Below, one piece after another: positions 21,553 to 29,551 of a stretch of DNA of 64,000 nucleotides. The stretch covers positions 186,001-250,000 of the forward strand of contig NZ_JAAWWP010000003.1 of assembly GCF_012273655.1 (NCBI RefSeq), written 5' to 3'. The notes beneath the pieces were generated by a model. It ran no database searches, had not been told where the DNA came from, and worked only from the letters and a program-made list of their open reading frames with translations. Source of the DNA: Streptomyces physcomitrii. GTDB lineage: Bacteria; Actinomycetota; Actinomycetes; Streptomycetales; Streptomycetaceae. The position numbers were made by a program, and so were the translations under genes. How positions within the stretch are numbered: position 1 is the stretch's first letter; each line of letters starts with the position of its first letter.

Positions 21553-22626
21553 ATGACCGCAGAAGGATCCGCCGCGCAGACAGCCGGGCCCGCCCCGCAC
21601 ACCGAGGAACTCGTCGAGGTCGTCCTGCCGGGCAAGGTCGAGCCGGAGGGACTGGAGATCCGGTACGGGGCCGTGCCCGAGCCGGGCCCTGGCCAGGTGC
21701 TGGTCCGGATGGAGGCGACCGGGGTCTCCTTCGCCGAGCAGCAGATGCGCCGCGGCCGCTACTTCGACCAGCCGCCGTTCCCCTTCGTCCCCGGCTACGA
21801 CCTGGTCGGCCGGGTGCAGTCCACCGGCGCGGGCGTCGACCCGGCGCTGACCGGCACCCGGGTGGCCGCCCTGGTCAAGACCGGCGGCTGGGCCAGCCAT
21901 CTGCCGGTCGACGCCGCCGACGTGGTGGCGGTGCCCGAGGGCATCGGCGCCCCGGAGGCGGAGACCCTGGTGGTGAACGGCATCACCGCCTGGCAGATGC
22001 TGCACCGCAGGGCCCGGGTCCGCGCCGGGGGCACCGTCCTGGTGCACGGCGCCAACGGCGGTGTCGGCTCGGTCCTGGTCCAACTCGCCCTGGCCGCGGG
22101 CGCGAAGGTGATCGGCACCGCCTCCGCCCGCCACCACGAGGCCCTGCGCGCACAGGGCGTGACCCCTGTCGACTACCGCGCCGGAGACGTCGCCGCCCGG
22201 GTCCGCGCGCTCGCCCCCGAGGGGGTGGACGCCGTCTTCGACCACCTCGGCGAGCGGAGCGCGGTCGACTCCTGGGGACTGCTCGCCCCCGGCGGCACCC
22301 TGGTCTGCTACGGCAGCGCCGCCACCCGCGACGCTGAGGGCTCCCAGCAGTGGCCGATCCTCCGACTGCTCGGCCGGGTGTGGCTGTGGAACGCCCTGCC
22401 GAACCGCCGCCGCGCCTGCTTCTACAACGTCTGGGCCGGCCGGGCGCTTGCCGGGAACCGCTTCCGGGCCCGCCTCCGCGCCGACCTCGGCCAGGTCTTC
22501 GGAGCCCTCCAGCGCGGGGAGATCACCCCCCGGATCGCCGCCCGGCTCCCCCTCGCCCGCACCGCCGAGGCCCTGCGCCTCGCGGAGTCGGGGACGGTGG
22601 CGGGGAAGGTCGTCCTCGTCCCGTAG
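21553..22626 (+). CDS. Zinc-free medium-chain dehydrogenase / NADPH:quinone oxidoreductase-like
   Basis: 357 aa. It has the GroES-like N-terminal half and a Rossmann fold with VLVHGANGGVGSVLVQLALAAGAKVIGTAS (glycine motif AxGGVG), followed by VDAVFDHLG and GGTLVCYGS. Structural and catalytic zinc ligands are absent, as in quinone oxidoreductases (QOR type). It probably reduces quinones or enals with NADPH in the cytoplasm. The ATG at 21553 follows GAAGGAGACCGCC. The divergent TetR gene and the operator-like repeat suggest induction by a reactive compound. Confidence 0.9.
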   Translation: MTAEGSAAQTAGPAPHTEELVEVVLPGKVEPEGLEIRYGAVPEPGPGQVLVRMEATGVSFAEQQMRRGRYFDQPPFPFVPGYDLVGRVQSTGAGVDPALTGTRVAALVKTGGWASHLPVDAADVVAVPEGIGAPEAETLVVNGITAWQMLHRRARVRAGGTVLVHGANGGVGSVLVQLALAAGAKVIGTASARHHEALRAQGVTPVDYRAGDVAARVRALAPEGVDAVFDHLGERSAVDSWGLLAPGGTLVCYGSAATRDAEGSQQWPILRLLGRVWLWNALPNRRRACFYNVWAGRALAGNRFRARLRADLGQVFGALQRGEITPRIAARLPLARTAEALRLAESGTVAGKVVLVP

Positions 22627-22720
22627 CCGATACGGCGCAACTCGACGACGTACGAATGGTGTTGAGCGGGATTACCCGCCCCCGTGACTCAACAGGCCGA
22701 TGCGACAGACCTCTTGAGCA

Positions 22721-22747
22721 CCCGTCAATCACTTGCCCGTCAATCAC
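22721..22747. repeat. Direct repeat CCCGTCAATCAC, two copies
   Basis: CCCGTCAATCAC occurs at 22721-22732 and again at 22736-22747, in the gap between convergent genes. No role is visible. Confidence 0.6.
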
Positions 22748-22779
22748 CGGCACGCACACCGCGGTCGAGGAACGGCGCG

Positions 22780-23487
22780 CTACCGCGCCCCCGGGATCTC
22801 ACCCGTCGTGACGATGGTGTGCGCGACATCCCGGAGCTTGACGTTCCGCTGCTGAGAGCTCTCCTTGAGGATGTCCCAGGCCTGGTCGCCGGTGACCTTG
22901 TAGCGCTCCATGATGATGCCGAGGGCCTCCCCGATCTCGCTGCGGGTCTCCATCGCGGTGTGCAGCTGGGCGGTGCTGCGCGCGCTGGAGAGGGCGACCG
23001 CGGCGTGGGAGGCGAGTATCCAGCCGGCGTTCTCGGAGAGGTCGGTGAAGGCGCGGGGCCTGGAGGAGTACATGTCGAGCGCGCCGAGCGTCCCCTCCTC
23101 GGTCCACAGCAGGAAGCCCATCATGCTGCCGACCCCCAGCTTCCGCGCCCGGGGGGCGTAGCGCGACCAGCGGGACTGGCTCTCGTTCATGTCCGCGATG
23201 CGGTACGCCTCGTGGAGCTTGCGCGCCGCGTCGAAGCAGGGCCCCTCGCGCTCCTCCTCCTGGGCGCGGTCGGAGGCGACCACCAGATCGCTGCTGGCCG
23301 CCAGGGTGCGTACCTCGGCCTGCCGGTCCAGCTCCAGGATGCCCGCCTCCTCGCAGCCCTCCACGAGGTCCACGGCATGCCGGACGATCTCGTCGAGGGT
23401 GCTCTGCACGGTGGGCTGTGCCAGCAGGATCCGGGACATGCGCGCCACCGCGACCGCCAGCTCTTCCCCAGTGCGCTGCTCTCCCAT
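22780..23487 (-). CDS. GAF-ANTAR RNA-binding antitermination regulator
   Basis: 235 aa. Residues about 15-160 form a GAF sensor domain (VQSTLDEIVRHAVDLVEG ... VGSMMGFLLW). Residues about 170-230 form an ANTAR domain (TRSEIGEALGIIMERYKVTGDQAWDILKESSQ), which binds paired hairpins in leader RNA and prevents termination. Stand-alone GAF-ANTAR proteins are frequent in Streptomyces. The ATG at 23487 has GGGAGAGGG upstream; an in-frame GTG at 23514 is less likely. Neither its RNA target nor its ligand can be seen here. Confidence 0.93.
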   Translation of the reverse strand: MGEQRTGEELAVAVARMSRILLAQPTVQSTLDEIVRHAVDLVEGCEEAGILELDRQAEVRTLAASSDLVVASDRAQEEEREGPCFDAARKLHEAYRIADMNESQSRWSRYAPRARKLGVGSMMGFLLWTEEGTLGALDMYSSRPRAFTDLSENAGWILASHAAVALSSARSTAQLHTAMETRSEIGEALGIIMERYKVTGDQAWDILKESSQQRNVKLRDVAHTIVTTGEIPGAR

Positions 23488-23637
23488 GGCCCTCTCCCGA
23501 TTCGCCGTCGACACAGCACCTCGGGCACCAGCCTTTCACGCCGCCTTCACCGCATCCACGCGGTGGGTCTCCTTCGGCGCCGGGCGGGGCCGTACGCAGG
23601 GAGGATGCCGCTACCGGCGCCGGGAGCCGCGGCCGGG

Positions 23638-24687
23638 CTACCGGTCCTCGCCGGGGGGCTCCTCACCGGGCGACTTCCCGCCGGAGGCTTGCCCGCCCTC
23701 GGCGCCTGCCTCGGCGTCCGCCTCCGCGTCCTCGTCCTCGTCCTCGTCCTCCGGATGCTGCCCCGGCCCCTCCTGGTGTTCGGCGAGCTTGCTGGGCGAG
23801 AGGTCCGTCGCGCTCTCGCCCGGTTCCAGGAGGGTGTCGGCGGGTCCGATGATCAGGGGATCGGCCTCGCCGACCGCCTCGGCGTCCTTCGCCTCGTAGT
23901 CCAGGCGGAGCAGCAGATGCCGCATCGCCTCCAGCCGGGCGCGGCGCTTGTCGTTGCTCTTGACCACGGTCCAGGGCGCGGACGGCATGTCCGTGGCCCG
24001 GAACATCCGCACCTTGGCGTCGGTGTAGGAATCCCACAGATCGAGGGAGGCGAGATCCGTGGGCGAGAGCTTCCACTGGCGCACCGGGTCCACCCGGCGG
24101 ATCGCGAAACGGGACTTCTGCTCATTGCGCGAGACGGAGAACCAGAATTTGACGAGGACGATGCCGTCGTCCGTGAGCATCTTCTCGAAGAGCGGCGCCT
24201 GCTCCAGGAACTGCTGGTGCTGCTCGGGCGTGCAGAAGCCCATCACCGGCTCGACCCCGGCCCTGTTGTACCAGGACCGGTCGAAGAAGACGATCTCCCC
24301 GGCGGAGGGCAGCTGCTCCACATAGCGCTGGAAGTACCACTGGCCCGACTCCCGCTCGGTCGGCTTGTCGAGGGCGACGGTGCGGGTGGTACGGGGGTTG
24401 AGCCGCTCGGTGAACCGCTTGATCGTGCCGCCCTTTCCGGCGGCGTCGCGGCCCTCGCAGATGACCACGACCCGCTGCCCCCGCTCCTTCACCGAACGCT
24501 GCAGCTTGAGCAGTTCGATCTGCAGGATGCGCTTGCGGCGCTCGTACTCCTTGCGGCGGAGTTTCTCGGTGTACGGATAGTTCTCCTGCCAGGTGCGCAG
24601 CGCCCGGCCCTGCTCGTCGAGCAGCACCGGACGCTCCGGGCGGGCGTCGTCCACCTGGAGTCCGTCGAGCAGGTCCTCGTCGTCCAT
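23638..24687 (-). CDS. ppk2: Polyphosphate kinase 2 (PPK2) family
   Basis: 349 aa. Walker A GRDAAGKGGT (residues about 80-89) and the PPK2 motif FFDRSWYNRAGVEPVMGF lie in the right order, followed by the lid-region motif RFAIRRVDPVRQWKLSP and SYTDAKVRMFRATD. PPK2 enzymes move phosphate between polyphosphate and nucleotides in the cytoplasm. The C-terminal 70 residues are a disordered acidic tail (EDEDEDEDAEAD) not part of the core. The ATG follows GAGGGACGGG. The protein could be an AMP-, ADP- or GDP-specific type; sequence alone does not settle this. Confidence 0.95.
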   Translation of the reverse strand: MDDEDLLDGLQVDDARPERPVLLDEQGRALRTWQENYPYTEKLRRKEYERRKRILQIELLKLQRSVKERGQRVVVICEGRDAAGKGGTIKRFTERLNPRTTRTVALDKPTERESGQWYFQRYVEQLPSAGEIVFFDRSWYNRAGVEPVMGFCTPEQHQQFLEQAPLFEKMLTDDGIVLVKFWFSVSRNEQKSRFAIRRVDPVRQWKLSPTDLASLDLWDSYTDAKVRMFRATDMPSAPWTVVKSNDKRRARLEAMRHLLLRLDYEAKDAEAVGEADPLIIGPADTLLEPGESATDLSPSKLAEHQEGPGQHPEDEDEDEDAEADAEAGAEGGQASGGKSPGEEPPGEDR

Positions 24688-24773
24688 TCCCGTCCCTCTC
24701 GCCTCCCTCACCTCTCCCTCCGCGGACCTCGTCGGCCCCGCCGCCCCTGCGCTCCCGCGCGGCGGGGCGGCCC

Positions 24774-25163
24774 TCAGATCGCGGGCCCCGAGCCCGGACC
24801 GGGTCCCGGGAAGCCGGGCAGGTACGGGCCGTAGTGGACGCCGAGCCGCTCGTGGTACTCGGGGTCGCCGAGGTGCTTGTCCCGGGTGAACTCGGGGGCG
24901 GCCTTGATCTGCTCCCGGGTGAGGCCCACCTCGATGCGGAAGGTCTCCAGGTCGACCAGCTTGACGGCTCCGGCGGGGATGAGCACCTCCTTGCCGAAGA
25001 TCCACACCCCGGTGTCGACGACGATCCACTGGGCGCCGGCCTCGTCGGAGTGCTTGTCGACCTTGCCGATGGGCCCGTCCTCGGCCTCGACCTGGTACCC
25101 CGTCAGATCGGCGTCGGCCACATGGCCCGAGCCGGATCCATAGCCCCAGACGGTGTTGCTCAT
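24774..25163 (-). CDS. PRC-barrel domain protein
   Basis: 129 aa. The core DADLTGYQVEAEDGPIGKVDKHSDE ... WIVVDTGVWIFGKEVLIPAGAV (residues about 17-70) is a PRC-barrel fold. The C-terminal part has a conserved GLTREQIKAAPEF and a Pro/Gly tail (GPGPGSGPAI). Proteins of this type are often induced under stress in Streptomyces; no biochemical role is known. The ATG at 25163 is preceded by GGAGGTCAGCTC, a strong ribosome site. It sits immediately upstream of ppk2 on the same strand, with an 86-nt gap. Confidence 0.88.
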   Translation of the reverse strand: MSNTVWGYGSGSGHVADADLTGYQVEAEDGPIGKVDKHSDEAGAQWIVVDTGVWIFGKEVLIPAGAVKLVDLETFRIEVGLTREQIKAAPEFTRDKHLGDPEYHERLGVHYGPYLPGFPGPGPGSGPAI

Positions 25164-25310
25164 GAGCTGACCTCCACGGCGTGACGGCCCGGAGAAGGGT
25201 GCGGACCGCACCGCGCATCCTCCCGGCCGCTGTTCCGTTTGTCCGCCCCGTCCCGCCGCAAACCCGCCCCGTCCACCCGGAAGGCCGCCCCCGGCGCACG
25301 CGTCCGGCCG

Positions 25311-26051
25311 CTACCGCCGCTCCCGCACCCACTCCACCGCCTCCGCCACCCCCGGCACCACCGGTACGCCCTCGGGCACCGGCGGGCGGCGCACCAGGAC
25401 GACCGGGATCCCGGCCTCGCGGGCGGCGGTGAGCTTCGGGGCGGTGGCGGCGCCGCCGCTGTCCTTGGTGACCAGGGCGTCGATGCGGTGGCGGCGCAGC
25501 AGCGCGCGCTCCCCGTCGAGGCTGAAGGGGCCCCGGTCGAGAAGCACCTCCGCCCGCGGGGGGAGCGGCGGCTCGGGGGCGTCCACCGAGCGGAGGAGGA
25601 ACCAGGTGGAGGCGAGTGGGGCGAAGGCGGCCAGGCCCATCCGCCCGGTGGTGAGGAAGACGCGGCTGCCGAGGCCCTCGCCGAGCAGCTCCGCGGCGGC
25701 CGCCAGCGAGGGGACCGGACGCCAGTCGTCGCCCGGACCCGCGACCCAGCCGGGGCGGCGCAGGGCGAGCAGGGGAACATGGGCGGTGGCGGCGGCCGCC
25801 GCTGCGTGGAAACTCATGGTCCGGGCGAAAGGGTGGGTGGCGTCGATGAGCAGGTCCACCCGGTGCGCGCACAGCCATCCGGCGAGCCCCGCCGCGCCCC
25901 CGAAGCCGCCGACGCGCACCTCGCCCGGGGGCAGCCGGGGGCTGGCCACCCGCCCCGCGAGCGAGCTGGTGACGCGCCGCCCCGGCTCGCCGTGCAGCCG
26001 TTCGGCGAGGCGGCGGGCCTCGGTCGTACCGCCGAGGATCAGTACGTGCAC
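25311..26051 (-). CDS. cobK: Precorrin-6A reductase
   Basis: 246 aa. It begins with a GTG (MHVLILGGTTEARRLAERL), the N-terminal nucleotide motif of CobK/CbiJ. Further family blocks are DLLIDATHPFA, VFLTTGRMGLAAF and VTKDSGGAATAPKLTAAR. It reduces precorrin-6A to 6B with NADPH. The gene starts only 17 nt from the divergent cbiD ATG; GAGAGGA in that gap serves as its ribosome site, so its promoter must lie within cbiD. Confidence 0.96.
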   Translation of the reverse strand: MHVLILGGTTEARRLAERLHGEPGRRVTSSLAGRVASPRLPPGEVRVGGFGGAAGLAGWLCAHRVDLLIDATHPFARTMSFHAAAAAATAHVPLLALRRPGWVAGPGDDWRPVPSLAAAAELLGEGLGSRVFLTTGRMGLAAFAPLASTWFLLRSVDAPEPPLPPRAEVLLDRGPFSLDGERALLRRHRIDALVTKDSGGAATAPKLTAAREAGIPVVLVRRPPVPEGVPVVPGVAEAVEWVRERR

Positions 26052-26068
26052 GGGGTCCGGGTCCTCTC

Positions 26069-27184
26069 ATGAGCGGTGACGGCGGCGGGCGCGGCGCCCA
26101 ACTCAAGCACACCGGTCTGCGGCCCGGCTGGACGACCGGTGCCTGCGCGACCGCGGCCGCGACCGCCGCGTACACCGCGCTGCTGACCGGCGACTTCCCG
26201 GACCCGGTGACCATCACGCTGCCCAAGGGCCAGACCCCTGCCTTCGCCCTGGCGGTGGAGGACCGGGGCGCGGACTGGGCCGCGGCGGGCGTGGTCAAGG
26301 ACGCCGGGGACGACCCGGACGTCACCCACGGGGCGCTGGTACGGGCGGCGGTGCGCCCGGGGCCCGCGGGCTCGGGCGTGCGCTTCGCGGCGGGCCCCGG
26401 CGTCGGCACGGTCACCCGCCCCGGGCTGCCGCTCGCGGTCGGCGAACCGGCCGTGAACCCGGTGCCGCGCCGGATGATCACCGAGCATCTGGCCTCGGTC
26501 GCCGCGCGCCACCGGGGGTCCGGCGATGTCCGGGTGGAGATCTCCGTCGACCACGGGGAGGAGCTGGCCCGCTCCACCTGGAACCCCCGCCTGGGCATCC
26601 TCGGCGGCCTCTCCATCCTGGGGACCACCGGCATCGTGGTGCCCTACTCCTGCTCGGCGTGGATCGACTCCATCCGCCGCGGGGTGGACGTGGCGCGGGC
26701 CGCCGGGCGCACCCATGTGGCCGGGTGCACCGGCTCCACCTCGGAGCGGACCGCGGCCGCCGTCCACGACCTGCCCGAGGACGCCCTGCTCGACATGGGC
26801 GACTTCGCGGGCGCGGTCCTGAAGTACCTGCGCCGCCACCCGGTCGACCGCCTCACCCTCTGCGGCGGCTTCGCCAAGCTCTCCAAACTCGCCGCCGGGC
26901 ACCTGGACCTGCACTCCGCCCGCTCCCAGGTCGACAAGGGCTTCCTCGCCGGACTGGCCCGCCACGGCGGTGCCGACGCCGCCCTGGCCGCCGCGGTCGC
27001 GGGCGCCAACACCGGCCTCGAAGCACTCCAGTTGTGCGCCGCCGCCGGGGTCCCGCTCGGCGACCTGGTCGCGGTCACGGCCCGGGACGAGGCGCTGTCC
27101 GTACTGCGCGGCGCCCCGATCGCGGTCGACGTGCTCTGCATCGACCGGGCGGGCACGGTGGTGGGCCGCAGCGGGGTGCGCTGA
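26069..27184 (+). CDS. cbiD: Cobalt-precorrin-5B C1-methyltransferase (CbiD)
   Basis: 371 aa. The family signature GLRPGWTTGACATAAATAA lies at residues about 15-33, followed by VTITLPKGQ, RRMITEHL, GGLSILGTTGIVVPYS and the C-terminal FAKLSKLAAGHLDLHS. CbiD methylates C1 after loss of the two-carbon unit. It belongs by name to the oxygen-independent branch, where the aerobic branch uses CobF; here it coexists with CobG. It is convergent with an SDR gene 28 nt away and starts 17 nt from cobK on the other strand. No good Shine-Dalgarno site precedes the ATG. Confidence 0.96.
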   Translation: MSGDGGGRGAQLKHTGLRPGWTTGACATAAATAAYTALLTGDFPDPVTITLPKGQTPAFALAVEDRGADWAAAGVVKDAGDDPDVTHGALVRAAVRPGPAGSGVRFAAGPGVGTVTRPGLPLAVGEPAVNPVPRRMITEHLASVAARHRGSGDVRVEISVDHGEELARSTWNPRLGILGGLSILGTTGIVVPYSCSAWIDSIRRGVDVARAAGRTHVAGCTGSTSERTAAAVHDLPEDALLDMGDFAGAVLKYLRRHPVDRLTLCGGFAKLSKLAAGHLDLHSARSQVDKGFLAGLARHGGADAALAAAVAGANTGLEALQLCAAAGVPLGDLVAVTARDEALSVLRGAPIAVDVLCIDRAGTVVGRSGVR

Positions 27185-27212
27185 ACGGCGGCGGGATGTG
27201 CGAGCCCCCGGC

Positions 27213-28061
27213 CTACGGCTGCCCGGACCCCCGCGCCGCCAGCAGCTCCTCCGCGTACCGGTGCAGCCGCCGCGCCTCCTCGGCGGTGCGCTCGGGCCCG
27301 TACGGCGCGTAGGGGTCGAGCGGTTCACCCCGTACGAAGGCGGAGAGCGGGGCGGCGGGCGGGTGGTCGAGGACCCGGCGGAGCGGGGGCACCGCCTCCT
27401 CGACGGGTGGAGCGGACCGGCGCATGGCCTCCACCTGGGCTCCTGCCTCGGGGGTGTACTGCCCCGAGAAGCCGGTGCGCACCACCCCCGGGTGGAAGAG
27501 GACGTACCGCACCGGGCTGCCGGGACGGGCCGCGTGGAAGCCTGCGCCGAGCAGGTCGTTGAGCCGTCCGCCCTGGGCGAGGGCGGTCAAGCCGTCGTAG
27601 TTCCGGGCGAGTTGGAGGTCGTCCCAGTGGACCGGTGCCCCGCCGCCGGGTCCCGCGACATTGAGGAGGACCGGCTTTGGGGCGGCTTCGAGCAGCTCCG
27701 CGAGCCCGTGGCCGAGCAGGAAGCGGCTGAGGCAGAAGTGCGCGAAGGTGTACTCCAGGCCCTCGGCCGTGACCAGCCGGTCGCTGCGGAAGTGCCGGGC
27801 GCAGAACACCAGGGCGTCGATCCGCGCGAAGGACTCCCGCAGCCGCGCCACCAGCGCCCGGTTCTCCGCCACCAGGCCCAGATCGGCGCGGAGGAAGTGC
27901 GCCCGCCCGGCCGTGCCCCGCCGCCGCGCCGCCGCCAGCCACTGCGCCCCCTTCCGCGCACCGCGCCCGACGGCCACCACCTGCTGCCCGCGCTCCAGAT
28001 ACGTATCGGCGAGCGCCCGGCCGATGCCGTCCGTACCACCGGTGATGACATACGTCCTCAT
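27213..28061 (-). CDS. Short-chain dehydrogenase-like protein, probably catalytically altered
   Basis: 282 aa. The N terminus YVITGGTDGIGRALADTYL carries the classical TGxxxGIG cofactor loop, and DALVFCARHF replaces the usual NNAG with CAR. In the region that should hold YxxxK, the sequence is YDGLTALAQGGRLNDLL: aligned with typical YxxYGQSKLAN, the Tyr is Leu and the Lys is displaced to Arg. Cofactor binding is likely; catalysis by the standard mechanism is doubtful. No partner gene is obvious: cbiD converges on it and the PPOX gene is upstream in the same direction after 88 nt. Confidence 0.82.
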   Translation of the reverse strand: MRTYVITGGTDGIGRALADTYLERGQQVVAVGRGARKGAQWLAAARRRGTAGRAHFLRADLGLVAENRALVARLRESFARIDALVFCARHFRSDRLVTAEGLEYTFAHFCLSRFLLGHGLAELLEAAPKPVLLNVAGPGGGAPVHWDDLQLARNYDGLTALAQGGRLNDLLGAGFHAARPGSPVRYVLFHPGVVRTGFSGQYTPEAGAQVEAMRRSAPPVEEAVPPLRRVLDHPPAAPLSAFVRGEPLDPYAPYGPERTAEEARRLHRYAEELLAARGSGQP

Positions 28062-28149
28062 CGTCTGCCGCTCCTCTTGCCGTCTCGGTGACCGCCTCCG
28101 CGACGGCCTCGGTGACTGCCGCCGCCGCGGGGTGGCGTGGTCCGCGGGC

Positions 28150-28548
28150 TCACAGGAAGCGGGCCGCGATGCGCTCGGGGGCGAGGTGGACGGTGACCAG
28201 CTCCGGGAGGACGGCGTACGACTCCGGGTGGTGCTCGGCGTAGACCTTGCCGCTGTACTTGAGGGCCAGCTCGTCCATCCGCTCGCGGCTGCCCGCGCTC
28301 TCGAAGCGGGCGGTGCCGCTGAGCACGGCGTAACCGTAGGGATTCCCGGGCGGGTTGACCGCCACGCTGAGCCGGGGGTCGCGCCGCAGATTGCGGATCT
28401 TGACCTTGTCGACGCCGGTCACGAAGAAGAGGCTCCCGCCGCGCCGCCCCACCCAGACCACCGACTGGTGCGGGCTGCCGTCGGGGCGCAGGGTCGCCAC
28501 CGTGCCGAAGACCCGGGAATCGAGGACCTCCTTCAGCTTCTCGGACAT
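28150..28548 (-). CDS. PPOX-class (probably F420- or FMN-dependent) oxidoreductase
   Basis: 132 aa. A split-barrel protein: FGTVATLRPDGSPHQSVVWV, then SLFFVTGVDKVKIRNLRRDPRLSVAV, then YAVLSGTARFE. This pattern matches the pyridoxamine-phosphate-oxidase-like family that in actinobacteria often uses F420. The ATG at 28548 (MSEKLKEV) is preceded by a weak purine stretch; a longer frame to 28698 would cross the promoter region. It is divergent from a TetR gene, which probably controls it. Confidence 0.88.
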   Translation of the reverse strand: MSEKLKEVLDSRVFGTVATLRPDGSPHQSVVWVGRRGGSLFFVTGVDKVKIRNLRRDPRLSVAVNPPGNPYGYAVLSGTARFESAGSRERMDELALKYSGKVYAEHHPESYAVLPELVTVHLAPERIAARFL

Positions 28549-28663
28549 CCGGACCGGACTCACCGACACCACCGCGCACACCCCCGGATCAGCGTTCGAC
28601 GAGCTCGCCCCCTCGCGGACGACGGCGAGGAGGGCCGAGCATTCAACCGCCACAAGCATGTGA

Positions 28664-28702
28664 CACTTACTGGCTGATTGGCAAGGCGGGTATGGCACTT
28701 AC
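28664..28702. promoter_or_regulatory. Two CACTTAC repeats 32 bp apart in a divergent promoter
   Basis: CACTTAC at 28664-28670 and 28696-28702 stand three helical turns apart between the PPOX and TetR genes; the second is part of GGTATGGCACTTACC with inverted GGTA/TACC ends. They are candidate TetR-binding half-sites. Confidence 0.45.
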
Positions 28703-28750
28703 CCTCACAGCTGGCTCACCGCTGCCGCCCCTGCCTAAGCTCCGCTCACG

Positions 28751-29302
28751 ATGAGAGCTGACGCGGCACGCAATCTGGACGCGGTCCTCGGGACCGGCGC
28801 CCGCCTCCTCGCCCGCGACCCGGGGACGAGCATCGCGGCGATCGCGCAGGCGGCCGGCGTCGACCGGCGCACCGTCTACCGCCGCTTCCCGACCCGCGAG
28901 GCGCTGATGGCCGCCGTGCACACGGCCAAGCTCGACGCCTGCGAGGAGGTCGTCGCCCGCGCCCGCCTCGACGAGGCGCCCGTGGCCGTGGCGCTGCACC
29001 GCTACGCGGAGGGCATCATCGCCGCCACCAGGAAGTGGCCGGTGGACCTGCGCCAGGTCCAGGACGCGGAGGCCCGGGCCCGCCTCGATGGGCTCCTCGG
29101 CCGCCTCGACGCCTTCTTCGAGCGGGCGGTACGCGAGGGCGCGGTACGCCCCGGCCTCCCCGGCGGCTGGGCGCGCGCCCTCCTCGTCCACCTCACCACC
29201 CTCGCCTCCCTGGAGATGCCGGAACTGACCCCGGAGCGGGGCGCCGACATGGTGACGCGCACGCTGTTCACCGGGATCGGGGGAGCGGCGGGAGCGGAGT
29301 GA
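28751..29302 (+). CDS. TetR-family regulator
   Basis: 183 aa. The HTH (residues about 10-55) reads SIAAIAQAAGVDRRTVYRRFPTREALM, typical TetR. The remaining helices form the ligand domain (AVALHRYAEGIIAATRKWPVDLRQ). It is divergent from the PPOX gene at 28150-28548, with repeated CACTTAC sequences between them, so that gene is its likely target. A Gly-rich open frame begins in its stop codon (GTGA overlap). Confidence 0.92.
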   Translation: MRADAARNLDAVLGTGARLLARDPGTSIAAIAQAAGVDRRTVYRRFPTREALMAAVHTAKLDACEEVVARARLDEAPVAVALHRYAEGIIAATRKWPVDLRQVQDAEARARLDGLLGRLDAFFERAVREGAVRPGLPGGWARALLVHLTTLASLEMPELTPERGADMVTRTLFTGIGGAAGAE

Positions 29303-29517
29303 GCGATGGCACCGGCGGAAGTGGCGGACTCGACGGGACCGGCGGGCTGGACAGGACCGGTGGGCTGGACAGGACCGGTGGGCTGGACGGGACCGGCGGG
29401 CTCAGTGGACCCGGTGGATTCGGCGACATCGGCGGCCTCGACAGCCTCGGCGGCCTCGGCCCGGGTGGAGCCTCGGAGACCGGCCCCCTGAACCCGCCCC
29501 GCCCGGAATCCCGTTGA
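29299..29517 (+). CDS. Possible small Gly-rich repeat protein coupled to the TetR gene
   Basis: 72 aa from a GTG that overlaps the TetR stop by 4 nt. The sequence is built of GGLDRTGGLDGTG-like repeats (18-bp DNA units = 6 codons) and ends LNPPRPESR. The stop-start overlap suits translational coupling, but the repetitive make-up could equally be non-coding filler that happens to be open. No function can be proposed. Confidence 0.3.
   Translation: MSDGTGGSGGLDGTGGLDRTGGLDRTGGLDGTGGLSGPGGFGDIGGLDSLGGLGPGGASETGPLNPPRPESR
29337..29408. repeat. 18-bp tandem repeats (GACCGGTGGGCTGGACAG)
   Basis: Three near-identical units at 29337-29354, 29355-29372 and 29373-29390 and a diverged fourth follow the TetR gene. 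Confidence 0.85.
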
Positions 29518-29551
29518 CCGCGCCCGCCCTCCGGCGGTCGGATGGCACCCC

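Noticed and set aside
22627..22779. Insertion-sequence end or attachment site from the CCCGTCAATCAC repeats
   Set aside because: No inverted ends, transposase or integrase was found nearby.
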